A stretch of 64,000 nt of DNA from Paenibacillus silviterrae (GCF_030167925.1 NZ_JASKUT010000001.1:806001-870000), one strand, 5' to 3'; counted from the first letter of the stretch, positions 25,519-34,691 are shown. A program made the numbers and translations. The notes: a model not told the origin generated them from the sequence alone.

Positions 25519-26637
25519 ATGGCGAACGATCAACGGACGGAAATAGAGACAGAACTGACGTTGGAGCAGGTGAAGGAGCAGCTGCTTGAACAGGGCAAGA
25601 AGCGTTCCTCATTAACTTACAAGGAAATCATGGAGAAGCTCGCACCCTTTGACCAGGATCCCGAGCAGATTGATGAGTTTTTCGAAACCCTTCAAGAAAA
25701 CGGGATTGATGTAGGCAACGAATCGGATGAAGATCGGGAAATGGGACAGCATGACCCGGAGCATGATGATTTTCATTTTGATGACGACTTGTCGCTCCCT
25801 CCGGGGATTAAGATCAATGACCCCGTAAGAATGTACCTGAAGGAAATCGGCCGGGTACCTCTGTTGTCGGCTGAGGATGAGGTGGAGCTTGCTAAGCGGA
25901 TCGGCCTTGGAGACGAAGAAGCAAAGCGCCGGCTGGCGGAAGCGAACCTGCGGCTTGTCGTGAGCATTGCCAAGCGTTACGTGGGTCGAGGCATGTTGTT
26001 CCTTGACTTGATCCAGGAAGGCAATATGGGTCTGATTAAGGCTGTAGAGAAGTTCGATTATAACAAAGGCTTTAAGTTCAGTACTTATGCTACCTGGTGG
26101 ATTCGTCAAGCGATTACCCGGGCTATTGCGGATCAGGCGAGAACGATCCGGATCCCTGTGCATATGGTAGAAACGATCAATAAATTGATACGGGTATCCA
26201 GACAGCTGCTTCAGGAGCTGGGGCGCGAACCTACTCCCGAAGAGATTGCGAAGGAAATGGATCTTAGCACCGATAAGGTTCGAGAGATTATGAAGATTGC
26301 TCAAGAGCCGGTTTCACTCGAAACGCCGATTGGGGAAGAGGACGATTCTCACTTGGGGGATTTCATTGAGGATCAGGAGGCGCTTGCACCTGCAGATGCT
26401 GCAGCCTATGAGCTGCTCAAAGAGCAGCTGGAGGATGTACTCGATACGCTGACGGAACGTGAGGAGAATGTGCTTCGGCTGCGCTTTGGCCTTGATGACG
26501 GCCGAACCCGCACGCTTGAAGAAGTCGGTAAGGTGTTCGGCGTCACGCGGGAGCGGATTCGCCAGATAGAAGCCAAGGCACTGCGCAAGCTGCGCCATCC
26601 GAGCCGGAGCAAACGGCTGAAGGATTTCTTAGAGTAA
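25519..26637 (+). CDS. rpoD: RNA polymerase primary sigma factor SigA (RpoD)
   Basis: 372 residues, the housekeeping sigma factor. An acidic N-terminal region 1.1 precedes regions 1.2-2 ([31 protein letters not shown]), region 3, and region 4 ending [16 protein letters not shown], which binds the -35 box. ATG 25519 lies 11 bases after AGGAGGGAG; an upstream in-frame codon at 25489 lies before the ribosome site. It is co-transcribed with dnaG, and a terminator follows at once. Confidence 0.98.
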   Translation: MANDQRTEIETELTLEQVKEQLLEQGKKRSSLTYKEIMEKLAPFDQDPEQIDEFFETLQENGIDVGNESDEDREMGQHDPEHDDFHFDDDLSLPPGIKINDPVRMYLKEIGRVPLLSAEDEVELAKRIGLGDEEAKRRLAEANLRLVVSIAKRYVGRGMLFLDLIQEGNMGLIKAVEKFDYNKGFKFSTYATWWIRQAITRAIADQARTIRIPVHMVETINKLIRVSRQLLQELGREPTPEEIAKEMDLSTDKVREIMKIAQEPVSLETPIGEEDDSHLGDFIEDQEALAPADAAAYELLKEQLEDVLDTLTEREENVLRLRFGLDDGRTRTLEEVGKVFGVTRERIRQIEAKALRKLRHPSRSKRLKDFLE

Positions 26638-26646
26638 TGATGATCA

Positions 26647-26686
26647 TAGACCTTACTGCAGGAATCTGCGGCAAGGTCTAATTTTT
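26647..26686 (+). terminator. Terminator after sigA
   Basis: Stem of TAGACCTTaCtGCA with TGCgGcAAGGTCTA, then ATTTTTT. It starts 10 bases after the sigA stop. Confidence 0.88.
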
Positions 26687-26757
26687 TGAGCCGCACACGC
26701 CGATAAATATGGAAGAAGGCTGGTAAATCCTATTCGCTTTGGTAAGGTGGCGTTCCG

Positions 26758-27594
26758 ATGGATAAACAAGATGAGAAACGAAAGATCATGATCCGGGAAA
26801 TTGAGCATTGGCGCAAAAGCCGGCTGCTGCCCGAGCAGTATTGTGATTTTCTAATGAATTTATATGTTGATAACGACGAAAAGCCATCTTCCGCATTATT
26901 CGGCTTAAGCCCTTCCGCTATACGTAACAGTAATTGGAAAAATTGGACGTTGTTCTTCTTCGTAATGGGTGTTATTTCCTTTACTGCCCTTAATTTTAGC
27001 GCTTTTGAATTACCAATGCAAATTGGCGTTTCTTTTCTTTTTTTGGCGGTATGTTATTTGATGGGCGGCTGGAAGCGTTATAAAGAACCGATGGCTTCGC
27101 AAATCTACTTGGGTACGGCATCTCTGTACGTGTTGTTTATCGGCGTCTACATTCTTCGTATTCAAGGGATCGACGCTCCTGTCCCCATTGTTGCTTATGT
27201 AGTGTTATGCAGCTTAATCTGGATCTTAACCGGTCTGTTAGCAAGGCTCGTGCTCTTTCAGCTATGCGGGTGGGTCAGCCTTGTTTTTTGTTACGGATGG
27301 CTGCTTCATCATCAGCTTGATTCGATTAATTGGGTCACGCTGGAGCTTAGCTGGGTCCCGTTGAGTCTGCTGTTTTGCTGGATGGCTTGGGTGATCCATG
27401 AGAAGAGCAAGCAGATCGGTCTGGTGTTCTTCTTGCTAAGCTTGATCGTTTGGTATATGCCTGAGTTGTATGGTATGCTTTATGCCGAGAAGTATGGGAA
27501 AGCGACAGTGCAAACGGTGCTTTTTGTCAAGATGGCGGTAGAGGGCATCCTGCTCTATACTTTACGAAAAAAATGGACGGAATGGGTTGCATAG
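26758..27594 (+). CDS. Multi-pass membrane protein of unknown function
   Basis: 278 residues. A ~60-residue charged cytoplasmic N-terminus (IEHWRKSRLLPEQYCDFL) leads to about eight hydrophobic segments (~62-272). The N-terminal pattern resembles short helical domains ahead of DUF2157-type membrane proteins, but I cannot assign a family. It is lower in GC than its neighbours. Start ATG 26758 follows GGTAAGGTGG. The stop is two bases before trmK, so the two are probably co-transcribed. Confidence 0.75.
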   Translation: MDKQDEKRKIMIREIEHWRKSRLLPEQYCDFLMNLYVDNDEKPSSALFGLSPSAIRNSNWKNWTLFFFVMGVISFTALNFSAFELPMQIGVSFLFLAVCYLMGGWKRYKEPMASQIYLGTASLYVLFIGVYILRIQGIDAPVPIVAYVVLCSLIWILTGLLARLVLFQLCGWVSLVFCYGWLLHHQLDSINWVTLELSWVPLSLLFCWMAWVIHEKSKQIGLVFFLLSLIVWYMPELYGMLYAEKYGKATVQTVLFVKMAVEGILLYTLRKKWTEWVA

Positions 27595-27595
27595 C

Positions 27596-28366
27596 ATGCT
27601 GCGATTATCAAAACGTTTGGAATGTATTGCCCGACAGGTGCCTGATGGAAGCCGGATGGCGGACATCGGCTCGGATCATGCCCTGCTCCCCAGCTGGCTT
27701 GCCGAGCGGGGAAGCATTACCTTTGCGGTGGCAGGAGAAGTGAATGAAGGCCCGAGAGACGCGGCTCTAAGGCAAGTGAAGGCGGCGGGCTTGCAAAAGC
27801 TTATTGATGTGCGGCTTGGAGATGGCTTGGAAGTCATTGAACCGGGCGAGGTAGATGTGATTACGATAGCAGGGATGGGCGGGACGCTGATCGCTTCCAT
27901 ACTGGAGGCCGGTGCCGCCAAGCTTGAAGGGGTACGGCGGCTAGTGCTGCAGCCCAATGTCGGAGAAGATAATGTGCGCCGCTGGCTGGTACAGCATGGC
28001 TGGGTGCTGATACAAGAACAAATATTGGAGGAAGACGGGAAAATTTACGAAATCTTAACGGCGGTCCCGGAAAGCGCGGCGGACATCACTAACCTAAAGC
28101 TCTATGAACCGTTCCAACTTGGGGAGAATGTAAAACTATCGGAGAACCGATTGCTGCTAATGGGGCCTTATCTGGTTCGTGAGGGTTCTCCTGTGCTGAT
28201 CAAGAAGTGGGAAGCGGAAATCAAAAAGCTTCAGATGATCGAGCGTCAACTGGGACAATCCGATAACCCGGCTTCCAGAGAGAAGGAGCGGGAGCTCCAA
28301 GAAGAAATGCATGCGATTAGGGAGGTGCTGGCATGCTTGCCAAAGGTCAAGCCGTCATTCAGCTGA
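27596..28366 (+). CDS. trmK: tRNA (adenine(22)-N1)-methyltransferase TrmK
   Basis: 256 residues; methylates A22 in the tRNA D-loop using S-adenosylmethionine. Visible are LSKRLECIA, the SAM motif MADIGSDHALLP (replacing the usual GxGxG), AGEVNEGP, and the catalytic-type TIAGMGGTLI. ATG 27596 gives the family's typical MLRLSKRL start; TTG 27587 would overlap the previous gene. The gene after it starts inside its last 34 bases, the standard trmK-yqfO arrangement after sigA. Confidence 0.95.
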   Translation: MLRLSKRLECIARQVPDGSRMADIGSDHALLPSWLAERGSITFAVAGEVNEGPRDAALRQVKAAGLQKLIDVRLGDGLEVIEPGEVDVITIAGMGGTLIASILEAGAAKLEGVRRLVLQPNVGEDNVRRWLVQHGWVLIQEQILEEDGKIYEILTAVPESAADITNLKLYEPFQLGENVKLSENRLLLMGPYLVREGSPVLIKKWEAEIKKLQMIERQLGQSDNPASREKERELQEEMHAIREVLACLPKVKPSFS

Positions 28367-29448
28367 TGGAGGAGCTGGCTCCTAAGGTTTATGCCGTTCC
28401 GGAGGACAAAATCGGTCTTCAGCTCGGTACCTTGCAGAAGGAGATTCGCAAGGTGCTTGTCGCCCTGGATGTAACGGACGAGGTTGTGGAGGAGGCCATA
28501 CGGCTCCAAGCGGATTTAATTATTGCCCATCATGCGATTATTTATCGGCCGCTTCCGCATATTCAGACCGATACGCCGGCGGGCCGGTTGTACGAGAAGC
28601 TGATTAAGCACGATATTGCCGTATACATATCACATACGAATCTGGATGTAGCTAAGGGCGGAGTGAACGATTTGTTAGCAGAGGCGCTCGGTCTGACCAA
28701 TACGGCACCGCTTGAGGAGATTTACTCCGAAAAGCTGAAAAAGCTGGTCGTATTCGTCCCGGCAACACATGCGGAGGCCGTTCGAAACGCCATGTTTCAA
28801 GCGGGAGGGGGCTGGATTGGCCAATACAGCCACTGCAGCTTTAACAGCGAAGGGACCGGCACTTTCATGCCGCGGGAAGGAACGGATCCCTTTATCGGCT
28901 CGGAGGGCAAGCTTGAGCAAGTAGCCGAAATTCGAATTGAGACGGTCGTTACCCCTTCCGTGGAACGTAAAGTGATACAAGCGATGATTAAGGCTCATCC
29001 ATACGAGGAAGTAGCGTATGACATTTATCCGCTGGATATTATCGGCCCGTCCTTAGGGCTTGGCCGAGTCGGAAAGCTTCCGGAAGCCGTGACGCTCCGC
29101 GAATTGTGTGAGCAGGTCAAGCGAGCCTACGATGTCCCTATGCTGCGTCTGGTCGGAGATCCGGATCGTACGGTGAGGAAGATTGCCATTCTTGGCGGGT
29201 CGGGTGCGCGATACATGAGGCATGCGTTATTTGCCGGTGCTGACGTACTAATCACAGGAGATATTGACTATCATACGGCTCATGATGCGTTGGCAGCAGA
29301 CCTCGCTATCATTGATCCGGGTCATAATATCGAGAAAATCATGAAGCAGGGCGTGGCCGACTATTTGCAGAAGCAGATGAACAGCCGGAAATGGCAGACG
29401 GAAGTGATTGCTTCACAGATCGATACCGAAGCGTTCCGTTTTCTCTAG
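28333..29448 (+). CDS. yqfO: Nif3-like dinuclear metal center hexameric protein
   Basis: 371 residues of the Nif3/YqfO family (often listed as GTP cyclohydrolase I type 2-like, though the reaction is unproven). Metal-binding motifs: IIAHHAII (~59-66), SHTNLDVAKGG, and near the end GDIDYHTAHDA. The central insertion (~130-235) is the PII-like domain found in Bacillales members and explains the length over ~250-residue forms. Start ATG 28333, 6 bases after GGGAGGTG, overlaps trmK by 34 bases. Confidence 0.94.
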   Translation: MLAKGQAVIQLMEELAPKVYAVPEDKIGLQLGTLQKEIRKVLVALDVTDEVVEEAIRLQADLIIAHHAIIYRPLPHIQTDTPAGRLYEKLIKHDIAVYISHTNLDVAKGGVNDLLAEALGLTNTAPLEEIYSEKLKKLVVFVPATHAEAVRNAMFQAGGGWIGQYSHCSFNSEGTGTFMPREGTDPFIGSEGKLEQVAEIRIETVVTPSVERKVIQAMIKAHPYEEVAYDIYPLDIIGPSLGLGRVGKLPEAVTLRELCEQVKRAYDVPMLRLVGDPDRTVRKIAILGGSGARYMRHALFAGADVLITGDIDYHTAHDALAADLAIIDPGHNIEKIMKQGVADYLQKQMNSRKWQTEVIASQIDTEAFRFL

Positions 29449-29458
29449 GATCTGACAG

Positions 29459-29487
29459 TTGTGTTTTGTCCGATAACCCTGTATACT
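29459..29487 (+). promoter_or_regulatory. Promoter of rnpB
   Basis: TTGTGT (29459-29464), 17-base spacer and TATACT (29482-29487). Predicted start at ~29494, a few bases before the RNase P RNA P1 helix. Confidence 0.7.
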
Positions 29488-29505
29488 ACGTTATGCACCT
29501 ATTGC

Positions 29506-29927
29506 AGAAGAAAGTTTGACAGACAATCGCTGGTGACCTCCGGGTCACGAGAGGAAAGTCCGGGCTCCACAGGGCAGGATGCTGGATAACGTCCAGTCAG
29601 CGCGAGCTGAAGGCTAGTGCCACAGAAATGGACCGCCGATGATCGCTGCCGCTTATGTCGCAGCGAAACAGGTAAGGGTGGAACCGTGGTGTAAGAGACC
29701 ACGAGGAGCGATGGTGACATCGTTCCTGGTAAACCCCATTTGGAGCAAGACCTAGAGGAACGCAGTCCCTTGCGGACAGCCTTAGCCCGAGGCGCGTTCG
29801 GGTTGGTCGCTTGAGCCGTACAGCAATGTGCGGCCTAGATAGATGATTGTCGCTTCAACGGTGGGAGGGTGGCCCCCGATACAACCACTGGAAGCACAGA
29901 ACCCGGCTTACGGCAAGCTTTCTTATC
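29506..29927 (+). ncRNA. rnpB: RNase P RNA, type A-like
   Basis: Catalytic RNA that cuts the 5' leader from tRNA precursors. The conserved core is plain: GAGGAAAGTCCGGGCTCC, then GTGCCACAGAAA, CAGGTAAGGGTGGAA, GGTAAACCCC, and at the 3' side CTAGATAGATGATTG and ACAGAACCCGGCTTA. The P1 helix pairs 29508-29518 with 29914-29924, which sets the ends. The stretches CCGCCGATG...CAGGTAAGGG, GGAGCAAGACC and GCTTGAGCC match the ancestral type A layout seen in Escherichia coli, not the rearranged type B of B. subtilis. An extra hairpin before ACAGAACCC fits P19. Confidence 0.95.
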
Positions 29928-29962
29928 GCCATGAGCTGCAATAGCTGCCAATCTTTATTATG

Positions 29963-29994
29963 GAAAAGAACCGCCACAGAGGCGGTTCTTTTTC
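29963..29994. terminator. Bidirectional terminator between rnpB and the subtilase gene
   Basis: Perfect 11-bp stem (29965-29975 with 29981-29991), loop ACAGA, T run on the plus strand and a matching T run on the minus strand. It ends rnpB and, four bases beyond the stop at 29998, the minus-strand protease transcript. Confidence 0.92.
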
Positions 29995-29997
29995 GCA

Positions 29998-31851
29998 TTA
30001 TTTGCCAAAAAATTTGCTGATAATTCGTTCCAGCTGACTTTGCGTGCTCTGAGGGAAATTCGTAAGAGAATTTTTGCCTTGCTCGGCAGCTTTCACCGCA
30101 GCCACTACATCGATCATACCATGACCGAAATAGGGGTCGTGACCCTGCGGGCCTAAATCCATTGCCGTATCCCGCATGATTTGCATAACCTCCGTGTTTT
30201 TCAACATGGGGTTGACAGAGCGAATCAATGCGGCAAGAGCGGCAGCATGCGGGCTTGCCATCGACGTCCCCGAGAGAGCGGCGTACTGCCCGTTCGGATA
30301 CGTGCTGGCGATGCTGACTCCGGGCGCCGTTACATCGACATAGTCACCGTAGTTGGAGAAGGAAGCCTTCGATTTTCGGGAATCGGCTGCGGCAACAGCG
30401 AGAACCTCAGGATATGCTGCAGGAAATCCGGGGCGTTCCGTATTGTCATTTCCGCTGGCGGCTACTAAGACTACGTCGTGATCATAGGCATATTTCACCG
30501 CATCATGGAGAAATTGAGCATCCGCGTAGTTGCCCAAGCTCATATTGATTACCTGAGCTCCGTGATCAGTCGCCCAAATGATCCCCTGAGCCACGGCATA
30601 AGTACTGCCTGCTCCCGTCTGGTCAAGCACCTTAACCGGCATAATGCGGTTGTACCAGCTCATTCCCGCCACGCCCAAATTATTGTTCACAAGAGCTCCG
30701 ATGACCCCGGACACATGAGTCCCGTGGCCAACGTCATCCTGCGGCGGTGCGCTCGGGTTTACGACATTGAGTCCGCTGACCAGCTGGTCCTTTAAATCCG
30801 GATGGCTTAAGTCCACTCCGGTATCGATTACGGCGACGGTTACCTGCTCCGAGCCTTTGGTAACATTCCAGCCGGCCTCCGTCTCAATAAGCGGCAGGTT
30901 ATATTGATAACGGCCATATAAGGAATCGTTAGGCTTAAACACACCGGCGCTTGGTGCACTTGGTGCAGCCACATCATTCGTTAAATAAAGAAAATGAGGC
31001 TCGGCATACTCCACATTCCATTTTGAGAAATAAGCCATCAACTGCTTAGCCTCCATCGAAGAGGACTCAAACACATAAGTATACCCCAGCTTCTGGGAAT
31101 GGGTCGCTCCGATCTCCGAGCGAATTTTGGCCAAATCCGCTTGGCTAGGCTCTGTGCGGAAACGAACGACCACCTGATTCATATGATAGTGGCTCGTCCC
31201 TTCATTCTCTTCAGGATGATCGACGTGCACATCGCGCAGCGTCCCGGACTCTACCGACTCGATTTTATAGCGGCCTTCGCTAGGATAAGTAACCAGGCGC
31301 AAATTTTTCTTCTGATGCTCCTCCACTTCCTGCAAAATGTGCTGCCGCACTACTCCTAGAATCCCGGAGGAGCCTTGGGTTCCAGGCACTCCCAATACGA
31401 AGTAAGTGCCGCCGTCCGCTTGGAACGGCTCCGATTGATAGGAGCGACCGCTGTCCACATGATGTTTAGCCTTTTCCAGACGATCCTTGGCGGCTTGCTC
31501 TACTTCCGCCTTGAGCGTGCCGTAAGGCATGGCTTGAGCTAACGTTTTGCCTTGCTCGGTCCAGGCAAGCCATTCCATATGGGGGTGTCCGGACTGCAGC
31601 GCCGCTAACCCTTTTTGTTTATCCTCTGCCGACAGGGCTTGCACCTCGTTTGCAATCCGTCCGAGCTCATAGCTGCATTGGCTGCGGCACAGCTCATCGG
31701 TAATCGCCACATCCTGATTCAGTGTCTGCTGCTTCATTTGAAGCTCAGCGGCGGGAGTGACGGATTCCGGCCTGGGAGTTTCAGCTCCGCGAGGAAACAG
31801 CAGACCTACCCCAGCAATTACAAACAAAAACGACAGAATATATCTCCACAT
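29998..31851 (-). CDS. Membrane-anchored or exported S8 family serine peptidase
   Basis: 617 residues. An N-terminal hydrophobic segment (~4-20) acts as signal or anchor; a ~200-residue N-terminal region of no recognised family, with a CRSQC pair near 55-59, follows. Residues ~225-290 resemble an I9/fervidolysin-type prodomain (NQVVVRFRTEPSQADLAKI). The subtilisin domain (~315-590) has the full triad: Asp343 in VIDTGVD, His376 in GHGTHVSG, Ser530 in GTSMASP, with the oxyanion Asn468 in AASGND. It should be an active extracellular protease. Start ATG 31851 follows AAGGAGG. The target is unknown. Confidence 0.92.
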   Translation of the reverse strand: MWRYILSFLFVIAGVGLLFPRGAETPRPESVTPAAELQMKQQTLNQDVAITDELCRSQCSYELGRIANEVQALSAEDKQKGLAALQSGHPHMEWLAWTEQGKTLAQAMPYGTLKAEVEQAAKDRLEKAKHHVDSGRSYQSEPFQADGGTYFVLGVPGTQGSSGILGVVRQHILQEVEEHQKKNLRLVTYPSEGRYKIESVESGTLRDVHVDHPEENEGTSHYHMNQVVVRFRTEPSQADLAKIRSEIGATHSQKLGYTYVFESSSMEAKQLMAYFSKWNVEYAEPHFLYLTNDVAAPSAPSAGVFKPNDSLYGRYQYNLPLIETEAGWNVTKGSEQVTVAVIDTGVDLSHPDLKDQLVSGLNVVNPSAPPQDDVGHGTHVSGVIGALVNNNLGVAGMSWYNRIMPVKVLDQTGAGSTYAVAQGIIWATDHGAQVINMSLGNYADAQFLHDAVKYAYDHDVVLVAASGNDNTERPGFPAAYPEVLAVAAADSRKSKASFSNYGDYVDVTAPGVSIASTYPNGQYAALSGTSMASPHAAALAALIRSVNPMLKNTEVMQIMRDTAMDLGPQGHDPYFGHGMIDVVAAVKAAEQGKNSLTNFPQSTQSQLERIISKFFGK

Positions 31852-32065
31852 ACTGCCGCCTCCTTACCATCATGATTTTACTTGTAGCGTCCCCTAGGAA
31901 GAAAAGGGTTATGTCTTCCTTGATTTAGCAGGATCACGGACCTGATAAAAAGAAACGCATTTTCGAAGACATTAGATATACCCTTTGTGAAGTTTTTATG
32001 GTACCATGAAGGGAGGAAAGTATGCTTCATCATCATCGTCGGTTTAGTTGAGGAGGTCTTGCCTT

Positions 32066-32566
32066 ATGGCAGTATTTAACGTAAAAAATCTTTGTGATTC
32101 AACGAGAACGAAATTAAGCGAGGCCATCGGCAAAATGGAAGCGTTTCTGAATAACCAATCCTTACAGCAGCTGAATGCGGAGAATGACTCAGCGATGGAC
32201 GAGTTCTATAAAGGATATTTGTCGGATACCAGACACCTGCTTGTCTTTAGCGAAGTTTCGTATGAGAAGCTGGGTGTAGCTTTGCGACGCCCGAATTTCA
32301 ACAATGATTACGCGGAAAAAGCATTATACGAAGTGTATCACAGCTGTGTTAACAACTTCTTTTATCCGAAGAACGAATGTTATTCGGAAGACGGTCGTTA
32401 TGCGTATACCGGGCAAGATGCCATTCGTTTCCGTAAGAAGCCATCCCGTCCTGTCCGCGATTTGACGATTGAGCTATCAAAAATATTCGAAACGCTTCGT
32501 GAGGATTTGTCTTATTACGAAACGGATTACATTACCCAGAAGCGCATGCAAGGGGAAAAAGTATAA
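32066..32566 (+). CDS. DUF3907-like (YpuI-like) protein
   Basis: 166 residues, cytoplasmic and helical. The central segment (YEVYHSCVNNFFYPKN, then GRYAYTGQDAIRFR) and the end (LREDLSYYETDY) fit the DUF3907 family typified by B. subtilis YpuI, whose function is unknown. The match is from memory of the family pattern. ATG 32066 lies 10 bases after GAGGAGG; an upstream TTG at 32048 precedes that site. A terminator follows. Confidence 0.75.
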   Translation: MAVFNVKNLCDSTRTKLSEAIGKMEAFLNNQSLQQLNAENDSAMDEFYKGYLSDTRHLLVFSEVSYEKLGVALRRPNFNNDYAEKALYEVYHSCVNNFFYPKNECYSEDGRYAYTGQDAIRFRKKPSRPVRDLTIELSKIFETLREDLSYYETDYITQKRMQGEKV

Positions 32567-32592
32567 TTTTCCTTGGATCGAATACACTGGTG

Positions 32593-32623
32593 AAGAGGTG
32601 CTTAACCAAGCATCTCTTTTTTG
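32593..32623 (+). terminator. Terminator after the DUF3907-like gene
   Basis: AAGAGgTGC ... GCATCTCTT stem with a 7-8 base loop, then a run of T. It stands between the DUF3907-like gene and the GH15 gene. Confidence 0.85.
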
Positions 32624-32674
32624 CATTTACAAAAGCGGTTTTTTGTTGTACTGGCGAAAGGAGGCTGCGGGAAA

Positions 32675-33808
32675 GTGTTTACTAAAGGATCCTTGGAAGA
32701 TCTGGCTCAGGTCAGCCGGCAGTTGATTTCGTGGAATCAGCACCCTAGCGGGGGCTATGTGGCAAGTCCTTTGTTCCATCATTATGGCTTTAGCTGGCTG
32801 CGTGACGGAACCTTTATTGCCTACGCTATGGATACAACGGGAGAGCATGAATCCGCACGAAAATTTTACGACTGGATTAACCGCATCATTGCGCGGAAAA
32901 CGAATCAAATAGATGATCTCATTGCAAAGCATCAAAGGGGGGAGAACATACCTCAGCACGAATTCCTGCACACACGGTACCATTTGGACGGGAGTGATGA
33001 TACCGATTCGGAGTGGGGGCATTTTCAGCTCGACGGGTACGGCGCTTGGCTTTGGGGTGTAACAGAGCATTGGCGAAGGAACGGCGTGACTGAAATTCCG
33101 GAATCGTTTCGAGTCAGCATCGAATCGACGATACAATACTTATCCGCTTTTTGGACCTATCCCAATTTCGATTGCTGGGAAGAGTTCAGCGACAAGCTGC
33201 ACCCGGCGACCCTTGCGTGTATTTACGGCGGCTTGCGCAGCATTGCTTCGTTTGCCGGACGATCAGAGCTTTTTGGCATATGTGATAAAATACAAGATTT
33301 CATCCTGAAGCACGCGATGCATCCGGACGGGTATATTGTGAAGTACATAACGCCTGTTTACGAATCATCGGAAGCGGTCCGGTATGAACCTGGTACAGCG
33401 GAGGTGGATGCCAGCCTGATGTGGCTTTGCGAGCCCTTTGAGGTACTTCCGATCGATCACCCGGCTATGCGCAAGACGTTTGCTAAGCTCACTGCCGATT
33501 TACGTACAATTCGCGGAGGAATTCGAAGGTACGTTACGGACACCTACTATGGCGGCGGAGAATGGCTCCTCCTTACCGCTTGGTACGGCCTGCTTCAGCT
33601 GCGCAGCGGAAATACCGAAGAAGCCAGGGAGTCACTGGCGTGGATTGCAGCCCAGGCGGATTCGCTCGGAAGACTGCCGGAACAAGTACCTGACGCCTTG
33701 CCGGATCTTCAGGGGTATGAGGAATGGGTTCGGCGCTGGGGAACCCCGGCCCTGCCGCTGCTTTGGTCTCACGCTATGTATTTGGTGTTATATAACAAGC
33801 TCCGGTAA
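32675..33808 (+). CDS. Glycoside hydrolase family 15 (glucoamylase-like) protein
   Basis: 377 residues. The (alpha/alpha)6-barrel features of GH15 are visible: FSWLRDGTFIAYAMD, DGYGAWLWG, NFDCWEEFSD with the likely general acid Glu, and LGRLPEQV with the likely catalytic base Glu. GH15 enzymes release glucose from starch, dextrins, trehalose or similar alpha-glucosides. No signal peptide is seen, so it should be cytoplasmic. GTG 32675 is preferred: AAAGGAGG lies 11 bases upstream, and the in-frame codon at 32621 is within the previous terminator. The exact substrate is unknown. Confidence 0.85.
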   Translation: MFTKGSLEDLAQVSRQLISWNQHPSGGYVASPLFHHYGFSWLRDGTFIAYAMDTTGEHESARKFYDWINRIIARKTNQIDDLIAKHQRGENIPQHEFLHTRYHLDGSDDTDSEWGHFQLDGYGAWLWGVTEHWRRNGVTEIPESFRVSIESTIQYLSAFWTYPNFDCWEEFSDKLHPATLACIYGGLRSIASFAGRSELFGICDKIQDFILKHAMHPDGYIVKYITPVYESSEAVRYEPGTAEVDASLMWLCEPFEVLPIDHPAMRKTFAKLTADLRTIRGGIRRYVTDTYYGGGEWLLLTAWYGLLQLRSGNTEEARESLAWIAAQADSLGRLPEQVPDALPDLQGYEEWVRRWGTPALPLLWSHAMYLVLYNKLR

Positions 33809-33834
33809 GGCGAATTATCGAATAGCCTTTTTTA
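33807..33834 (+). terminator. Weak terminator after the GH15 gene
   Basis: AAGGC ... GCCTT, a short 5-bp stem with a 13-base loop, followed by six T. It overlaps the stop codon. Confidence 0.45.
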
Positions 33835-33866
33835 ACGCCGGGCACCCTGTAGATGGGGTGATGATG

Positions 33867-34085
33867 ATGGATAAACCATTGGTAAAGTGCAGTGTTGCCA
33901 ACTGTGAATACTGGGCACAGGGTAACAACTGCAGCGCTGACAAGATTATGATCGAGATCGATTCTCATGCGAGCATGGCTTATGATACTGAATTCGGTGC
34001 GGAATTTACCGATCATCAGGATCAAGCCGCTTCGTCCTCCAAAACCTGCTGCCATACCTTCGAGCCTAGAAAATCGAAATCGTAA
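33867..34085 (+). CDS. DUF1540 domain-containing small protein
   Basis: 72 residues. The N-terminal half matches DUF1540: VKCSVANCEYWAQGNNCSADKI, a four-cysteine pattern thought to bind metal. A second pair of cysteines (TCCH) lies near the C-terminus. Three ATG codons in a row (33861, 33864, 33867) are possible; the last is best spaced from GGGGTG. The function of DUF1540 is unknown; it is common in sporeformers. Confidence 0.85.
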   Translation: MDKPLVKCSVANCEYWAQGNNCSADKIMIEIDSHASMAYDTEFGAEFTDHQDQAASSSKTCCHTFEPRKSKS

Positions 34086-34104
34086 TTCGTTCCTCTGGAA
34101 CGAA
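34086..34104. repeat. Short hairpin between DUF1540 and the next gene
   Basis: Perfect 8-bp arms TTCGTTCC / GGAACGAA with loop TCT, just after the DUF1540 stop and before the next ribosome site. No T tail. It may protect or process the mRNA. Confidence 0.6.
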
Positions 34105-34127
34105 ATGCGAAAAAGGAGGACTTCGGG

Positions 34128-34559
34128 ATGGAGCATGAACCAGAAGAAGGCTTAAGAGAGTCGGAAGCAACCAGTCGTAAGGTCATTCGCTTTCAGCAGC
34201 ATCAAATTTCCAAAGAAACCGGTTCTGACGATATTATGGAGGAATATGCCAATGAACTGGCTATTCCATACACCGGTCCGACTGTCCACGATGCTACACG
34301 CAAAGTAAGGGCTGCAGAAGCACAGGAGCTGGAAAGCAAGGAAACGCCGAAAGAAAAGACGTATCCCTGGCTGGGAGCAGCTTCTCTTACGCTGGCGATT
34401 TTAGCGATGTTTGTGTATCCTACATTATTTGGCGCCGGGGCGACCTTGCTTGGATTTTTGGCTTATATGGCCGGGAATCGGGCTCTGGGCGTATGGTCAA
34501 TCGTGCTGGGTTTGATTGCTTTAGCGGGTTACTTCCTTTTAGTCCCCTTATATGCATAG
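34128..34559 (+). CDS. Small membrane protein of unknown function
   Basis: 143 residues. The first ~75 are hydrophilic and charged, likely cytoplasmic; then come two or three hydrophobic segments (~80-140: PWLGAASLTLAILAMFV, GATLLGFLAYMAG, WSIVLGLIALAGYFLLV). The pattern resembles DUF4190-like small membrane proteins but I cannot assign it. Start ATG 34128 follows AAAAAGGAGGA. A clear terminator ends the transcript. Confidence 0.75.
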   Translation: MEHEPEEGLRESEATSRKVIRFQQHQISKETGSDDIMEEYANELAIPYTGPTVHDATRKVRAAEAQELESKETPKEKTYPWLGAASLTLAILAMFVYPTLFGAGATLLGFLAYMAGNRALGVWSIVLGLIALAGYFLLVPLYA

Positions 34560-34566
34560 TTTTCGT

Positions 34567-34597
34567 CAAAGCGGATCCTTCGGGATTCGCTTTTTTC
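34567..34597 (+). terminator. Intrinsic terminator
   Basis: AAAGCGGATCC-TTCG-GGATTCGCTTTTTT: stem with a TTCG tetraloop and six T, 7 bases after the stop of the small membrane protein gene. Confidence 0.92.
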
Positions 34598-34691
34598 CTA
34601 TTATTCTCTTTGAATTTTTTCTGGCTGAATGAAGAAGAAGCGTGTACAATAAAAGAATAGGAAATGGATAACGAAGGAGCTTAGCTTCGAG

